DNA from: Sporofaciens musculi
GTDB lineage: Bacteria; Bacillota; Clostridia; Lachnospirales; Lachnospiraceae
Assembly: GCF_009830285.1 (NCBI RefSeq)
Contig: NZ_WUQX01000001.1
Coordinates: 4,712,501 to 4,776,500 of the forward strand
Direction of reading: 5' to 3'
Length of the DNA stretch: 64,000 nt
In this document: in pieces, positions 53,005-62,326 of the stretch
Layout: every line of letters begins with the position of its first letter
Numbering within the stretch: position 1 is the first letter of the stretch
Position numbers and translations under genes: made by a program
Notes under the pieces: generated by a model
Told to the model about the DNA's origin: nothing
The model's database searches: none
The model's input: only the letters and a program-made list of their open reading frames with translations

Positions 53005-53814
53005 TTATTTATTCGTCTTCTTGAAGCTGTGAGGCAATTCTTTCGGCACGTTTATTTGTACTCCAAATAATACCCGTACAAACCAGAGCATGAATAGTGA
53101 TACAACAATCGGAATGAAGCAGGATGTTACCATCATCATGGCAATTACCTCAATAAAATGGTTTAAGAGATTTTCTCCTTTTTTCATCAATCCTGACACT
53201 CCATCTTTCAGTTTCGACACAAACTTGTCAATAACATTACCCTCTGAATCCGTGTTGTCATTTATTTCATCCGTTATATCCTGTGCCTCTTTCACAGTCG
53301 CTTCCATCGTCAAATCGTATGTTTCTTCAATCATCGCAGAGACTTTCATACTAATCGGAATAATCATAAATATTACAAGTCCGAAAACTGCTGTTTTCGC
53401 TGCCAATGCCTTTAAAAATGTTCTGTTTAGACATATTCCTGCTGCAAATAAAATACATGCCGCCGGAATTAATATAAAAAATACAGCATATCCGGTAAGC
53501 GTAACTAAATATTTTTCCAGAAATATAACCATTAGAATAATCGTAAAGTACGAAATCAAATCTGCCAGTTTATTCGCCATAGGGGTTGTCGAATCCCCTG
53601 GAATTGCAGCAATCGCTGTTGATGCTGCCGCTGTTGATGCCGTCAATTTCAGGACATCCGCTTTTTTCTCATCTAACACCTCTAACGTTTTTTCATGATT
53701 TTTCGGATCGCTTGCCGCCTTTGAAAGAACCGTCATAGAAAAAATCATCGGCACCAATACCGCGGCCACCAGCGCTAACTTTGTTACATTATTCTTTTTC
53801 ATTATTTCTATCAT
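53005..53814 (-). CDS. Multi-pass membrane protein of unknown function
   Basis: 269 residues from ATG 53812-53814 after GAGGAGG. Hydrophobic segments at about residues 10-30, 85-105, 110-130, 140-160 and 225-255, with a hydrophilic loop containing a DITDEINDNTDSEGNVIDKFVSK coil before the last. The N-terminal AALVLVPMIFSMTVLSKAA could be a cleavable signal. The topology resembles small TrbL/VirB6-like proteins, but I see no defining motif and no secretion neighbours. Divergent from the GGDEF gene. Confidence 0.55.
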   Translation of the reverse strand: MIEIMKKNNVTKLALVAAVLVPMIFSMTVLSKAASDPKNHEKTLEVLDEKKADVLKLTASTAAASTAIAAIPGDSTTPMANKLADLISYFTIILMVIFLEKYLVTLTGYAVFFILIPAACILFAAGICLNRTFLKALAAKTAVFGLVIFMIIPISMKVSAMIEETYDLTMEATVKEAQDITDEINDNTDSEGNVIDKFVSKLKDGVSGLMKKGENLLNHFIEVIAMMMVTSCFIPIVVSLFMLWFVRVLFGVQINVPKELPHSFKKTNK

Positions 53815-53919
53815 TTTATCCTCCTCTTTTCTGCCTATGTTTCTATTCCATATACATATTATACAATATAACCTACAAAAAAGATAAAGGTTATTAATGC
53901 TATTAATCATACACTTCTG

Positions 53920-53948
53920 TTGTAAGTATTTTTAAATTATGCTAGAAT
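53920..53948 (+). promoter_or_regulatory. Sigma-A promoter for the GGDEF operon
   Basis: TTGTAA (53920-53925), 17-bp spacer, TATGC-TAGAAT (53943-53948) with an extended TG element, 29 bp before the small frame at 53977. Confidence 0.65.
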
Positions 53949-53976
53949 AAATAGACGTAAGAGAGGGGCTGACATC

Positions 53977-54060
53977 GTGAAAGACAATATTTTTCTGAAA
54001 AGCCGCCAGAATCTCGGACTGGAGAATTATCTTCAGATACATGCAGAAATGACAGACTGA
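53977..54060 (+). CDS. 27-residue small ORF before the cyclase
   Basis: GTG 53977 after GAGGGG; encodes V-K-D-N-I-F-L-K-S-R-Q-N-L-G-L and ends H-A-E-M-T-D. The stop lies 17 bp before the GGDEF start. It may be a leader peptide or the 3' end of a lost gene. Confidence 0.35.
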   Translation: MKDNIFLKSRQNLGLENYLQIHAEMTD

Positions 54061-54077
54061 CAGGGAGGATGACGCAT

Positions 54078-55322
54078 ATGGATAATAAGAACTGTGAACT
54101 TTTATTTGCATATTTGAAAAATATTCTCTACGGTCCTCGGACTGCATCCCTTGATATTGACCAACTGGATGAACCTTATCATGAATTGGGACGAGATTTG
54201 CAATACCTCCATCATGCCGTAGAAGAACTACTTTCCTATACGTCCGAGCTGTCCAAAGGGAATCTGTCTGTTGCATTTCCGGACAAACACAATTTTCTGT
54301 GTGAGAATCTGAATCAGCTTCATGAGAATCTGAATCATTTAACCTGGCAGGCCCAGCAGGTGGCAAAGGGGGATTATTCTCAGCATATATCCTATCTCGG
54401 TGAATTTTCCACCGCATTTAACGATTTGACGGTACAGCTCAAACAGCGTGAGGAACAGCTTAAGGAGGATACCAGTAGAGCCAAAAGCCATACAGAGATG
54501 ATTGAAGATTATAATGAGCTTCTGGTAGCAATGCTCAGTAAACGAAATGAATGGCTAATCGTCGTAGACATTGATACGAAAGAAATCTTATACTGCAACA
54601 AGGACGGCCATTGTGACCCGATTGACAGTTCTTTTTGCGCTACCTGTAAGAAACGCCTTCCATTTCAAGATGATATTCTAAATTGGAACAAACGGGACGA
54701 GTATAAAGTTTGGGAGATTAATGACTGCGATACCTATTATCGTGTTACTTCATTTCCAATCGAATGGAAAGAGCGTTATTCCTATGTGCATATTGCGGTG
54801 GATATCACAGATGAAAAACGGATGGCACACACATTGACCAGCAAAGCTTACCACGATGCGGGAACAGGTATTAAAAATCGTCTGTTTTTCAAGGAATATA
54901 TGGAGAAGATTCTGAATGAGCAGCGGGATGCAACCCTTTGTTATCTGGATTTGGATGGATTGAAATATGTGAACGACACCTTTGGCCATTCCCAGGGCGA
55001 CGCATATATTCAGAATTTTGTAGAATTAATAAGAAGCTGCTTCCGTAACGGAGATACTTTTGCCCGAATTGGCGGAGATGAGTTCTGCCTTGTACTCACA
55101 GGACTGATGAAAGACTTGATTGATAAAAAACTGGCGGCCATCTTAGATAGCTTTCAATCGGAAAGTGATTCCGAATATCAATGCAGCTTCAGTTATGGAA
55201 CAGTTGAGATTGCAGGGAAAGACAATGAGCTGACTCTTGATGAGATTATCCAGAAGGCGGATTCTATTATGTACAAATGCAAACGGAAAAATAAAGTAAA
55301 GTATCCGGAGCTAATCCGATAA
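54078..55322 (+). CDS. Diguanylate cyclase (GGDEF) with HAMP/PAS-like sensory region
   Basis: 414 residues; ATG 54078 preferred over 54069 because GGGAGG ends at 54068. C-terminal GGDEF domain: DAGTGIKNRLFFKEYME (start motif), CYLDLDGLKYVNDTFGHSQGD, and the intact ARIGGDEFCLVL active site. The middle PAS-like segment has WLIVVDIDTKEILYCNKDG and two Cys pairs (CDPIDSSFCATC). No transmembrane helix, so cytosolic. Predicted to make cyclic di-GMP; no EIL domain. Convergent with the DAHP synthase gene. Confidence 0.88.
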   Translation: MDNKNCELLFAYLKNILYGPRTASLDIDQLDEPYHELGRDLQYLHHAVEELLSYTSELSKGNLSVAFPDKHNFLCENLNQLHENLNHLTWQAQQVAKGDYSQHISYLGEFSTAFNDLTVQLKQREEQLKEDTSRAKSHTEMIEDYNELLVAMLSKRNEWLIVVDIDTKEILYCNKDGHCDPIDSSFCATCKKRLPFQDDILNWNKRDEYKVWEINDCDTYYRVTSFPIEWKERYSYVHIAVDITDEKRMAHTLTSKAYHDAGTGIKNRLFFKEYMEKILNEQRDATLCYLDLDGLKYVNDTFGHSQGDAYIQNFVELIRSCFRNGDTFARIGGDEFCLVLTGLMKDLIDKKLAAILDSFQSESDSEYQCSFSYGTVEIAGKDNELTLDEIIQKADSIMYKCKRKNKVKYPELIR

Positions 55323-55342
55323 CATACCAAAGCTAACTTATT

Positions 55343-55378
55343 TTACCCTCCGCGGACTTGATTCCATACGGAGGGTAA
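55343..55378. terminator. Bidirectional terminator
   Basis: TTACCCTCCG (55343-55352) pairs with CGGAGGGTAA (55369-55378), with T-rich flanks both ways, between convergent genes. Confidence 0.85.
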
Positions 55379-55394
55379 TCTTACAATCCTTTTC

Positions 55395-56426
55395 TCAACA
55401 TTTCTTTGCAATGTCATAAAGAAGCTGTTCTGTATCCTCCCACCCAATACACGGATCTGTAATGGACTGCCCATAGGTCAGGCTTTCTGTTATGTCCTGC
55501 CTGCCTTCCACCAGGTAGCTTTCAATCATGACGCCTTTTACCATCCTCTTAAGCTCTGGATTGTAGTTCCTGCTGTGCATCACTTCACTGACGATGCGAA
55601 TCTGCTCTTTGTACTGCTTGCTGGAATTAGAATGATTCACATCCACGATGACTGCTGGATTCTTAAGCTCCCATTTTCCATACATTTCCGCAAGGCGGGC
55701 AAGGTCTTCATAGTGATAGTTGGGAATATTCTTCCCATACTTATCGACTCCGCCTCTTAAAATCGTATGAGCTAGTTCATTTCCGCTGGTTTCCACATCG
55801 CATCCCCGATATATGAACCTATGAGGGTGCTGTGCCGCTGTAACAGAATTCAGCATCACGGACAAATCTCCACTGGTAGGATTCTTCATTCCCACAGGAA
55901 TATCCATACCGCTTGCCGTCAAACGATGCTGCTGATTTTCTACCGACCTTGCCCCTACCGCCTCATATGATAACACATCATCCAGATAACTTCTGTTTTC
56001 CGGATACAACATCTCATCCGCCGTAGATAGTCCGGTTTCCTCCATCACCCGTATGTGCATCTTGCGAATCGCAATAATTCCGGCCAGAAGATCCGGCTCT
56101 TTTTCTGGGTCTGGCTGATGCAGCATCCCCTTATATCCTTCGCCTGTGGTTCTCGGCTTGTTGGTGTAGACCCTGGGTATGATCAACAGCCTGTCTGATA
56201 CTCGGTCTGACACTTCCTTCAAACGTCTCACATATTCACAGACAGATTCTTCATTATCCGCAGAACAAGGACCCACAAGAACAAGAAATTTGTCTGACTT
56301 TCCTGTGAAGATATCTCGGATTTGGGCATCTCTTTTTTTCTTAATCTCTTGAATCCTCTGTGAAAGTGGAAATTGTGATTTTAATTTTTCCGGAATCGGC
56401 AATTCGTGATTTATTATCATTGACAT
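55395..56426 (-). CDS. 3-deoxy-7-phosphoheptulonate (DAHP) synthase, type I alpha
   Basis: 343 residues from ATG 56424-56426 (GGAGAGGAA upstream). Condenses phosphoenolpyruvate and erythrose 4-phosphate, the first step of the shikimate pathway. Family motifs: LVGPCSADNE, RVYTNKPRTTGEGYKG, STADEMLYPENRSYLDD, GARSVENQQHR, GMKNPTSGD, IVDVNHSNSSKQ. AroF/AroG/AroH-type, complete; the feedback specificity (Tyr/Phe/Trp) cannot be assigned. Confidence 0.95.
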   Translation of the reverse strand: MSMIINHELPIPEKLKSQFPLSQRIQEIKKKRDAQIRDIFTGKSDKFLVLVGPCSADNEESVCEYVRRLKEVSDRVSDRLLIIPRVYTNKPRTTGEGYKGMLHQPDPEKEPDLLAGIIAIRKMHIRVMEETGLSTADEMLYPENRSYLDDVLSYEAVGARSVENQQHRLTASGMDIPVGMKNPTSGDLSVMLNSVTAAQHPHRFIYRGCDVETSGNELAHTILRGGVDKYGKNIPNYHYEDLARLAEMYGKWELKNPAVIVDVNHSNSSKQYKEQIRIVSEVMHSRNYNPELKRMVKGVMIESYLVEGRQDITESLTYGQSITDPCIGWEDTEQLLYDIAKKC

Positions 56427-56469
56427 GTTTTTCCTCTCCATTCACTTAAACGGTCTAAAATATATTTTC

Positions 56470-56943
56470 CTACCGCATCTCTATTTCATTCTGGCTGATA
56501 AGGTAATTCAGGAAGCCTTCACACCCCTCCAGAATATCGTCATACGTCTTATCAAAGTTTCCTGTATACCATGGGTCTGCAATGTCCCTTGGATGTTCGG
56601 TAAAATCCAGAAGCATGGACACCTTATGCTCTGGATCTGAACCGACAATACGGTTAATATTGCGAATGTTCCGATACTCCATGCCAAGAATGTAATCGTA
56701 TTCCTGATAGTCCTTCTTTTTTAACTGAGTGGCATATTTTCCTGCTGTACTGATGCCGTATTGTTTTAACTTGTTTGTCGTCCCCCGATGAACTGGATTG
56801 CCTAGTTCTTCGCTGCTGGTGGCGGCGGACGCTATGTGAAACTGATCTGCCAGTCCCCGCTTTCTGACCATGTCGCCAAATACGAATTCTGCCATGGGTG
56901 AACGGCAGATGTTGCCGTGGCACACGAAAAGTATCTTAATCAT
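56470..56943 (-). CDS. Low-molecular-weight protein-tyrosine phosphatase
   Basis: 157 residues from ATG 56941-56943 (TAGGAGGAA). P-loop VCHGNICRSPMAE (C-x5-R-S) near the N-terminus and general acid region DPWYTGNFDKTYDDI. Dephosphorylates phosphotyrosine or phosphoarginine in the cytosol. 44 bp upstream of the DAHP synthase gene, likely cotranscribed. Confidence 0.93.
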   Translation of the reverse strand: MIKILFVCHGNICRSPMAEFVFGDMVRKRGLADQFHIASAATSSEELGNPVHRGTTNKLKQYGISTAGKYATQLKKKDYQEYDYILGMEYRNIRNINRIVGSDPEHKVSMLLDFTEHPRDIADPWYTGNFDKTYDDILEGCEGFLNYLISQNEIEMR

Positions 56944-57082
56944 AATATAAATTCCTCCTAAAATGCGTTGAATTGCCGTGTTTTGGCACGTTTTGCGAGG
57001 TTTATTTTTCTGATGAAAATTGTTAAAAAAATCACAGAATGAGCAAAACGGGGCAAAATGTGGCAAGTTGAAGCCGTCAATC

Positions 57083-57120
57083 GTAGTAAAAACGTAGTAA
57101 GAATTGGAGGTTTTTACTAC
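57083..57120. repeat. Inverted repeat at the DUF4238 stop
   Basis: GTAGTAAAAAC (57083-57093) and GTTTTTACTAC (57110-57120) are perfect complements. Overlaps the DUF4238 stop codon. Either its terminator or part of an attachment site of the adjacent integrase-bearing remnant. Confidence 0.55.
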
Positions 57121-58043
57121 TGCAATCTTCCCTTCATGTTATACAATGTATTTATATTTTGCATAAAATTTATTGCCTCTTCTGATCCAAATAAATATAA
57201 TTGTGCCATACTTATCTGCATCGTGTTATATGCAATAACACCCTTAATAGACATATTTATTATATTACCCTTTGCCTTATCTCCTGAAAGCATAGGTGCT
57301 TCCTCATCTTTCACCCTCATTACAACGGACATACGCTTTGAAACCGGAATGCATATATCATTAAAGTGACACCATATCATCTGAGCCGGATTATCACTTA
57401 TAATAAAATCCAGTTCTGTGTCATTATAGCCAATGAACCAATCATAATTTTCCACTAACATTTTCATTGTTTGTAGAACAGGCCCCAATGACAAAATATT
57501 TTCCAGTTGTATATTAATTCCCGGAACACAATTTTCTTCTATAGTTTTTCTTTTTGTATCTTCACTCAATCCCAAATTATCACACATTTTATTTAAGACT
57601 TCTTCTGTCTTGGAATTGATGGCATCCATCCTGTCCCTAAAACTTTTCGTCCGATACGCAAGTTCATGTATAAAGCAAATAAATCTTGCCCGTGATTTAT
57701 CTTCATAAATTATTTCCGGAGCAGCTTCCAAATTATCAAGTAATTCTTTATAAGCGCCTTCCGTACGCGACAACGTATGCTCTGTTAATTGCTCATCATG
57801 ATAAAATTTACTTTCTTTAATTGACGGAAACGCTTCAATGTCCCATTTCAATACATCTTCTATCACATCCTCTGTTGTATCATAAAAAAAGCGTTTCGAG
57901 GCAAAATTTTCTGGGTTCTGATTATGCAGAATAATCCCTTCTTGTTTCTTTAAAACCGATATCCTTGGGTTATCTTCTGTACCATACCCGAATCGTTTAA
58001 TATATATTCGAGGAACATAATGCTGATTTTTTGTTTTATCCAT
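57117..58043 (-). CDS. DUF4238 protein
   Basis: 308 residues from ATG 58041-58043 (GAGAGGAAGG). Starts DKTKNQHYVPRIYIKRFG, the DUF4238 hallmark, with later FICFIHELAYRTKSFRDRM and FIISDNPAQMIW. Family function is unknown; often in genomic islands, some in defence contexts. Lies between chromosomal genes and the integrase remnant, so probably cargo. Confidence 0.75.
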   Translation of the reverse strand: MDKTKNQHYVPRIYIKRFGYGTEDNPRISVLKKQEGIILHNQNPENFASKRFFYDTTEDVIEDVLKWDIEAFPSIKESKFYHDEQLTEHTLSRTEGAYKELLDNLEAAPEIIYEDKSRARFICFIHELAYRTKSFRDRMDAINSKTEEVLNKMCDNLGLSEDTKRKTIEENCVPGINIQLENILSLGPVLQTMKMLVENYDWFIGYNDTELDFIISDNPAQMIWCHFNDICIPVSKRMSVVMRVKDEEAPMLSGDKAKGNIINMSIKGVIAYNTMQISMAQLYLFGSEEAINFMQNINTLYNMKGRLQ

Positions 58044-58182
58044 AAATACTGCCTTCCTCTCAGTCCTCAAAATCAAACCTTCGAACTGCTTTGATTATTC
58101 TACCATAAAATTGCCCATATTTGGAGACAAAATTATAAAAAAATAACGCCCCGCCGAAGCAGAGCGCTTTACCATCTCTTTA

Positions 58183-58834
58183 TCAAATTGCCCGGAACAT
58201 TTTCTGCGATACAGGCTTTTCACCCTTCGCCTTTTCCAGTTCCTTCCTCGCTACCTCCAAATCCTCCATCCGCTTTAATTCATCCGCAGCATCCTCCAGC
58301 CCAAGGTGCGTGTATGTATTCAGCGTCACCCCGATATCGCTATGCCCCATCAGATACTGGAGCGTCTTTGGGTTCATGCCCGACTTTGCCATGTTGCTGC
58401 AGTAGGTATGACGGCAGACATGGGGCGTGATGTTCGGCATCTGCACCCGGTAAATCTCATTGTACCGTTTGACCATATGATTGAAACGATGCTCCCAGTG
58501 CATTGCCACTTCCGGGTTCCCATTCTTATCCAAAAACAGGAATCCCGTGTATCCGCCTATAATCTTCTCATTCCCTGGCGCTTCCCGGTCCTCAATGATG
58601 CCCCGGAAGCATTCGGCAACATCCTCAGTCATGGGCAGTTTCCTCGTTCCCGCATTTGTCTTTGTGGATTCAATTACCAGCTTCATGTTCGCAGTCCGCT
58701 GGAGCTGGTGGTCAATGTTGAGGATTTTGTTTTCCAGGTCAACATCCCGCAAAGTCAGCCCGCAGAACTCTGAAATCCGCAGCCCCGTGTGGAAAAGGAT
58801 ATAGACCACTTCATAATATTTGCAGTAGACATGG
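58183..58834 (-). pseudogene. Tn916-type tyrosine integrase, N-terminus removed by IS3
   Basis: The catalytic domain is present: HTGLRISEF (Arg), THPHVCRHTYCSNM-type H-x-x-R, LMGHSDIGVTLNTYTH with the catalytic Tyr. It closely follows conjugative-transposon integrases (AP2-like N-terminal arm-binding and SAM-like domains lost). The frame reaches the IS end at 58834 with H-V-Y-C-K-Y-Y-E-V-V and has no start there. Beyond the IS the expected N-terminal coding is absent, so DNA was deleted as well as interrupted. Confidence 0.85.
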
Positions 58835-60094
58835 TGTTAGTATATAAGTGTGGACAGGAAAAGTTGAACAACCTATACTATCAAGTGAAAAAGCAAAGGA
58901 GATGTTTTACATGGCGAAAAACCAGAAATCTTACACTCCGGAATTCAAGCAGCAGATCGTGGATCTGTATAATGCCGGAGGAACCTCGTATCCGCAACTG
59001 GAGCGTGAATATGGCGTAAATCGAAGCACACTCAGCAACTGGGTAAAACAGCTCTCCCCATCAAAGTATCCGGGGAGGAGACGGTCACCCTTAAGGAGTA
59101 TAAGGCTCTCCAGAAAGAAATCCAACGCCTTAAGATTGAGAATGAAATATTAAAAAAGCGACCGCCTTATTCGCGAAAGAACTATAGCCGAGATTGTTTC
59201 CTTTATCCAGAACAACTTAACCCGCTACTGTGTATCTCAGCTTTGCAGCGCTCTGAAATTCCCAAGGAGTACCTATTACAAGGCTCTGGTTTGTGTACCC
59301 TCGAATAAGCAGAAGGCATATGCGGAATTCGGCAGGAAAGTGAAACAGGCATATGATGACTCAAAACAAAGGTATGGGGCTGTCAAAATATGCCGTGTGC
59401 TGAATGATAATGGTACACCTTGCAGCGTCAAGAGGGTGCAGAGGCATATGGCAGAGCAGGGACTGCGCTCTATCGTAGTAAAGAAGTACAATCATCATGC
59501 CAACCATGGCAGCATCCCGGAGGATAAGAAAAATATCCTGAGGCGTGATTTTGGGACGGAGACCATCAACCAGAAATGGTGTACGGATATCACTTACATC
59601 CATGTACAGAAAGAAGGATGGACCTATCTGGCTTCTGTCATGGATCTGTGCAGCCGAAAGATTATAGGGTATGCCTATGGCACATCTATGACGGCGGAAC
59701 TGGCGGTTAAAGCGGTAGAAAACGCATGCCTGAATGTCAGGGATACCGAGGGGATCATCCTTCATAGTGATCTTGGAAGTCAGTATACGAGCCAGGCATT
59801 TGAAGACTGCCTGGGCAGTAAAGGAATCCTGCATTCATTTAGTCGTAAGGGAAATCCATACGATAATGCCTGTATGGAATCTTTCCATTCCGTACTGAAA
59901 AAGGAAGAAATCTATCTTCATACTTACCAGGATTTAAAGGAAGCTCGCAGAGCAATCTTTAAATACATAGAGGGCTGGTATAACCGTAAACGGATCCATA
60001 GCTCTATCGGTTATCTGACACCACAGCAAAAGGAGGATGAGGAACTCAAAAAAGCAGCATAATCTTTCAACTTTTTTTGTCTAAAGTATTGACA
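58835..60094 (+). mobile_element. IS3-family (IS150-like) element, decayed
   Basis: Ends TGTTAGTATATAAG... and, in complement, TGTCAATACTTTAG..., both continuing to AAAAGTTGAA. No convincing target duplication flanks it, and the sequence beyond the right end does not continue the integrase, consistent with a later deletion or IS-mediated rearrangement. The end position could differ by a few bases. Confidence 0.75.
58911..60062 (+). pseudogene. IS3 transposase orfA/orfB with two one-base deletions
   Basis: orfA starts at ATG 58911 (MAKNQKSYTPEFKQQIVDLY, HTH). At 59051-59056 one C is missing (CTCTCCCC), after which I-K-V-S-G-E-E-T-V-T-L-K continues in another frame; at 59152-59157 six A remain where seven would form the usual A6G slip site. 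orfB (S-D-R-L-I-R-E ... to 60062) is a full DDE integrase: WCTDITYIHV, LHSDLGSQYTS, and Glu in YDNACMESFHSVLKKE. OrfA is thus inactive unless sequencing is at fault. Confidence 0.8.
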
Positions 60095-60116
60095 TAGATC
60101 CATTTCCTATACGCAT
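60095..60116 (-). pseudogene. First codons of a lost gene
   Basis: ATG 60114-60116 with a strong AAGGAGGG (60125-60132); M-R-I-G-N-G and then the IS3 end. Once the IS256 at 60153-61597 is removed, this start lies about 40 bp behind the gene ending near 61600, so it was the next gene of that operon. Confidence 0.55.
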
Positions 60117-60152
60117 GATAAAAACCCTCCTTCTATATGGTCAGATCAACTT

Positions 60153-61597
60153 GGGTTTGTCAAGTAAAGTGTGTAAGTTTTATAAAATTTCCTTACCGGC
60201 AGTTTTCAAAGCTGCCGGTTTTACATGCAGAATCAACACTGCTCATATTTGAGAATGCGTGTCTGCATCTTATCATCCATGGCAAGCTGATTACGTACTA
60301 ATGCCCAATTGGCTACGGGACGGTCATTCCACTTTTTATACAATTCCACAATCCGCAGATAGAAGGCCTTTCGTACAGCGTCCTCATTGGGGAACGCTCC
60401 CTTTTTCGTGACTTTCCTCAAACTCGAATTGACAGACTCTATGGCGTTTGTCGTGTACATCACCTTCCTGACCGCGCTCCCATAATTATAAAGCTGGGCT
60501 ACATGCTGCCAGTTGCGTATCCATACGTCTATTGCTCCGGGATATTTTGACCATGCCTGTTTAAGACGCTCAAATTCAGCTTCCGCTGCTTTCAGACTAG
60601 GCGCTCCGTATACTTTCTTTAACTGGGCGCTATATGCCTTATAATCTTTTGATGGTATGTACTTGATAGCATTTCGGATCAGGTGTACGATGCATCTCTG
60701 CACGACTACATCCTGGAAGATACTCCTTGCCCCTTCTTCCAGACCGGATACTCCATCCATGCTGATAAACAGCACATCTTCCACACCTCTTGCACGGATC
60801 TCGTCAAAGATCTGCATCCAATAGTGTTTTCCTTCTGATTCGCCAATCCACAGCCCCAGCACGTCCTTTCTGCCGTCTGCGTCATAACCCAGCACCACAT
60901 ATACCGCACAATTTTTTGTCTCCATCTCTTTTCGTATGGTAACGTAAATACAATCGACAAACAGGAACGTGTAGAACTTTTTCAGTGGACGGTTCTGCCA
61001 TTCTTCCGCGGTTCTGATCACCCTATCCGTAATTGTTGAAATGGTTTCATGGGAGATATCAAAACCGTATATATCTTCTACCGTATCTGCGATATCACGC
61101 TGGCTCATGCCTCGTGCATACATGGATAATACCTTATCTTCAATCCCGCTGACGTTTTTGGTACGTTTTGGGATTGCTTTCGGTTCAAAGCTGCCATCCC
61201 GGTCCCTTGGAACAGCAACATCCAGCTTTCCATAAACAGAATTGACAGATTTATGGGAATAACCATTACGCCTGTTTGTCGTCTCCTTTTCCCCGCGCTC
61301 ATTACGCCCATACCCCAGATGGGAATCCATCTCTCCCTGGAGCATAGCCTCAAACATCGGCCCAAAGACGTCTTTGATAGCATCCTGCATTTCTTCCCTT
61401 GTCTGTGGCTGGTATTCTTCCATAATAGCCTTTGCGATTGCAGCCCCTCTAGTATTCTGACTATTTTTACGTGCCATAAGTGCTGTACCCATCCTTTTCT
61501 TCATCCTTTCTGTGAGTGTAGCACACTTTATATAGAAAAATAAAGTATGCAGTTAGATTTGTTGTATTTCTAACTTACACACTTTATTTTACACTCC
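60153..61597 (-). mobile_element. Second IS256-family element, 1445 bp, different type
   Basis: Left end GGGTTTGTCAAG... and complement of right end GGGAGTGTAAAA... converge on the shared TAAAGTGTGTAAGTT (27-bp imperfect inverted repeats). Flanks ATCAACTT and TCCAACTT share CAACTT, an eroded 8-bp target duplication. The element inserted at the very end of the operon gene at 61589-62209 and supplied its present stop codon. Confidence 0.85.
60233..61504 (-). CDS. IS256-family transposase (IS 2)
   Basis: 423 residues. DDE residues in FLFVDCIYVTIR, LFISMDGVSGLEEGA and MYTTNAIESVNSSLRKV; RCIVHLIRN follows the second Asp. Related to IS256/IS905-like mutator transposases. Intact, different from the one at 8209-9423. 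A start at ATG 61492 fits the AAAGG spacing slightly better. Confidence 0.93.
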   Translation of the reverse strand: MKKRMGTALMARKNSQNTRGAAIAKAIMEEYQPQTREEMQDAIKDVFGPMFEAMLQGEMDSHLGYGRNERGEKETTNRRNGYSHKSVNSVYGKLDVAVPRDRDGSFEPKAIPKRTKNVSGIEDKVLSMYARGMSQRDIADTVEDIYGFDISHETISTITDRVIRTAEEWQNRPLKKFYTFLFVDCIYVTIRKEMETKNCAVYVVLGYDADGRKDVLGLWIGESEGKHYWMQIFDEIRARGVEDVLFISMDGVSGLEEGARSIFQDVVVQRCIVHLIRNAIKYIPSKDYKAYSAQLKKVYGAPSLKAAEAEFERLKQAWSKYPGAIDVWIRNWQHVAQLYNYGSAVRKVMYTTNAIESVNSSLRKVTKKGAFPNEDAVRKAFYLRIVELYKKWNDRPVANWALVRNQLAMDDKMQTRILKYEQC

Positions 61598-62209
61598 CTC
61601 CAACTTTGCGCCTTTTCCTTCTTCCTGCAGTTTCACGGACGCATCTGCTTTCGTCCTGATCTTCTCCAGCAGCTTTTCCAGAGTTTCTGCCTTTTCCAGC
61701 CTCTTTTCTTTCAGGGCTTCTTCCTCTTTCTTCTTTGTCCGCTTTTCCTCCAACTGCTCCTGCATCTGCTTTTTATAGGATACTGTCGGGCTGTCCTTCG
61801 GCGGCTCATGTTTGCCGATGCACCAGTAGGAAACTTTCCCATCCTTGTCAATAACAGTGCCGCCCGCCACCATCTCCGCCCCATGTGCTGCAAGCCCTTC
61901 CTTAATCTCTTCTGCCGCTTTCGGGGCATCAGCAATCACTTTCTCGTATTTCGCTGCCGCTGCCGGGTCTTTCGCCATCTTCTCAATGATGTTGGCTGAA
62001 ATGGCTACATTATTGCCCCCGCTACAGCCGAACATATAAGCATCTTCCTGTTTTCCGTTTTTGAAATCCGCAACCGTTATATTCACATCCGGGTATTTCT
62101 CTTTCAGACTATTAAGATAAGCCTGCGAATCCCCATTAAGGGAACTGCTCCCATTTGCCCTGTCTGCTGCATAAGTGTTCGTGTAATCCGTTACTCCTGA
62201 AATTGCCAT
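61589..62209 (-). CDS. Unknown DUF6033-like protein, last residues supplied by an IS
   Basis: 206 residues from ATG 62207-62209 nine bases after AGGAGG. Opens AISGVTDYTNTYAADRANG, middle AYLNSLKEKYPDVNITVADFKNGK, C-terminal 80 residues a Lys/Glu coiled coil. Resembles small Lachnospiraceae proteins annotated DUF6033; no signal peptide. The original C-terminus was ...G-K-G-A-K-L-x-stop; the IS replaces it with E-G-V-stop, which should be neutral. Belongs to the operon headed by the GHKL kinase. Confidence 0.6.
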   Translation of the reverse strand: MAISGVTDYTNTYAADRANGSSSLNGDSQAYLNSLKEKYPDVNITVADFKNGKQEDAYMFGCSGGNNVAISANIIEKMAKDPAAAAKYEKVIADAPKAAEEIKEGLAAHGAEMVAGGTVIDKDGKVSYWCIGKHEPPKDSPTVSYKKQMQEQLEEKRTKKKEEEALKEKRLEKAETLEKLLEKIRTKADASVKLQEEGKGAKLEGV

Positions 62210-62326
62210 AATAATCATCCTCCTTCAAAAAATCTTACCTGTGGCCCCTCTGTCATTCGGAGCCGCCCATGCCCCCTTATGGTAAGTCCGGGCATGATCT
62301 TCCTTACTTCAAAATGTCCGGAATGC

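Noticed and set aside
58911..59156. Programmed frameshifting as the sole explanation of the IS3 orfA break
   Set aside because: The break at the C4 run lies in the middle of orfA, not at the A6G site, so at least one real or sequencing deletion is needed.
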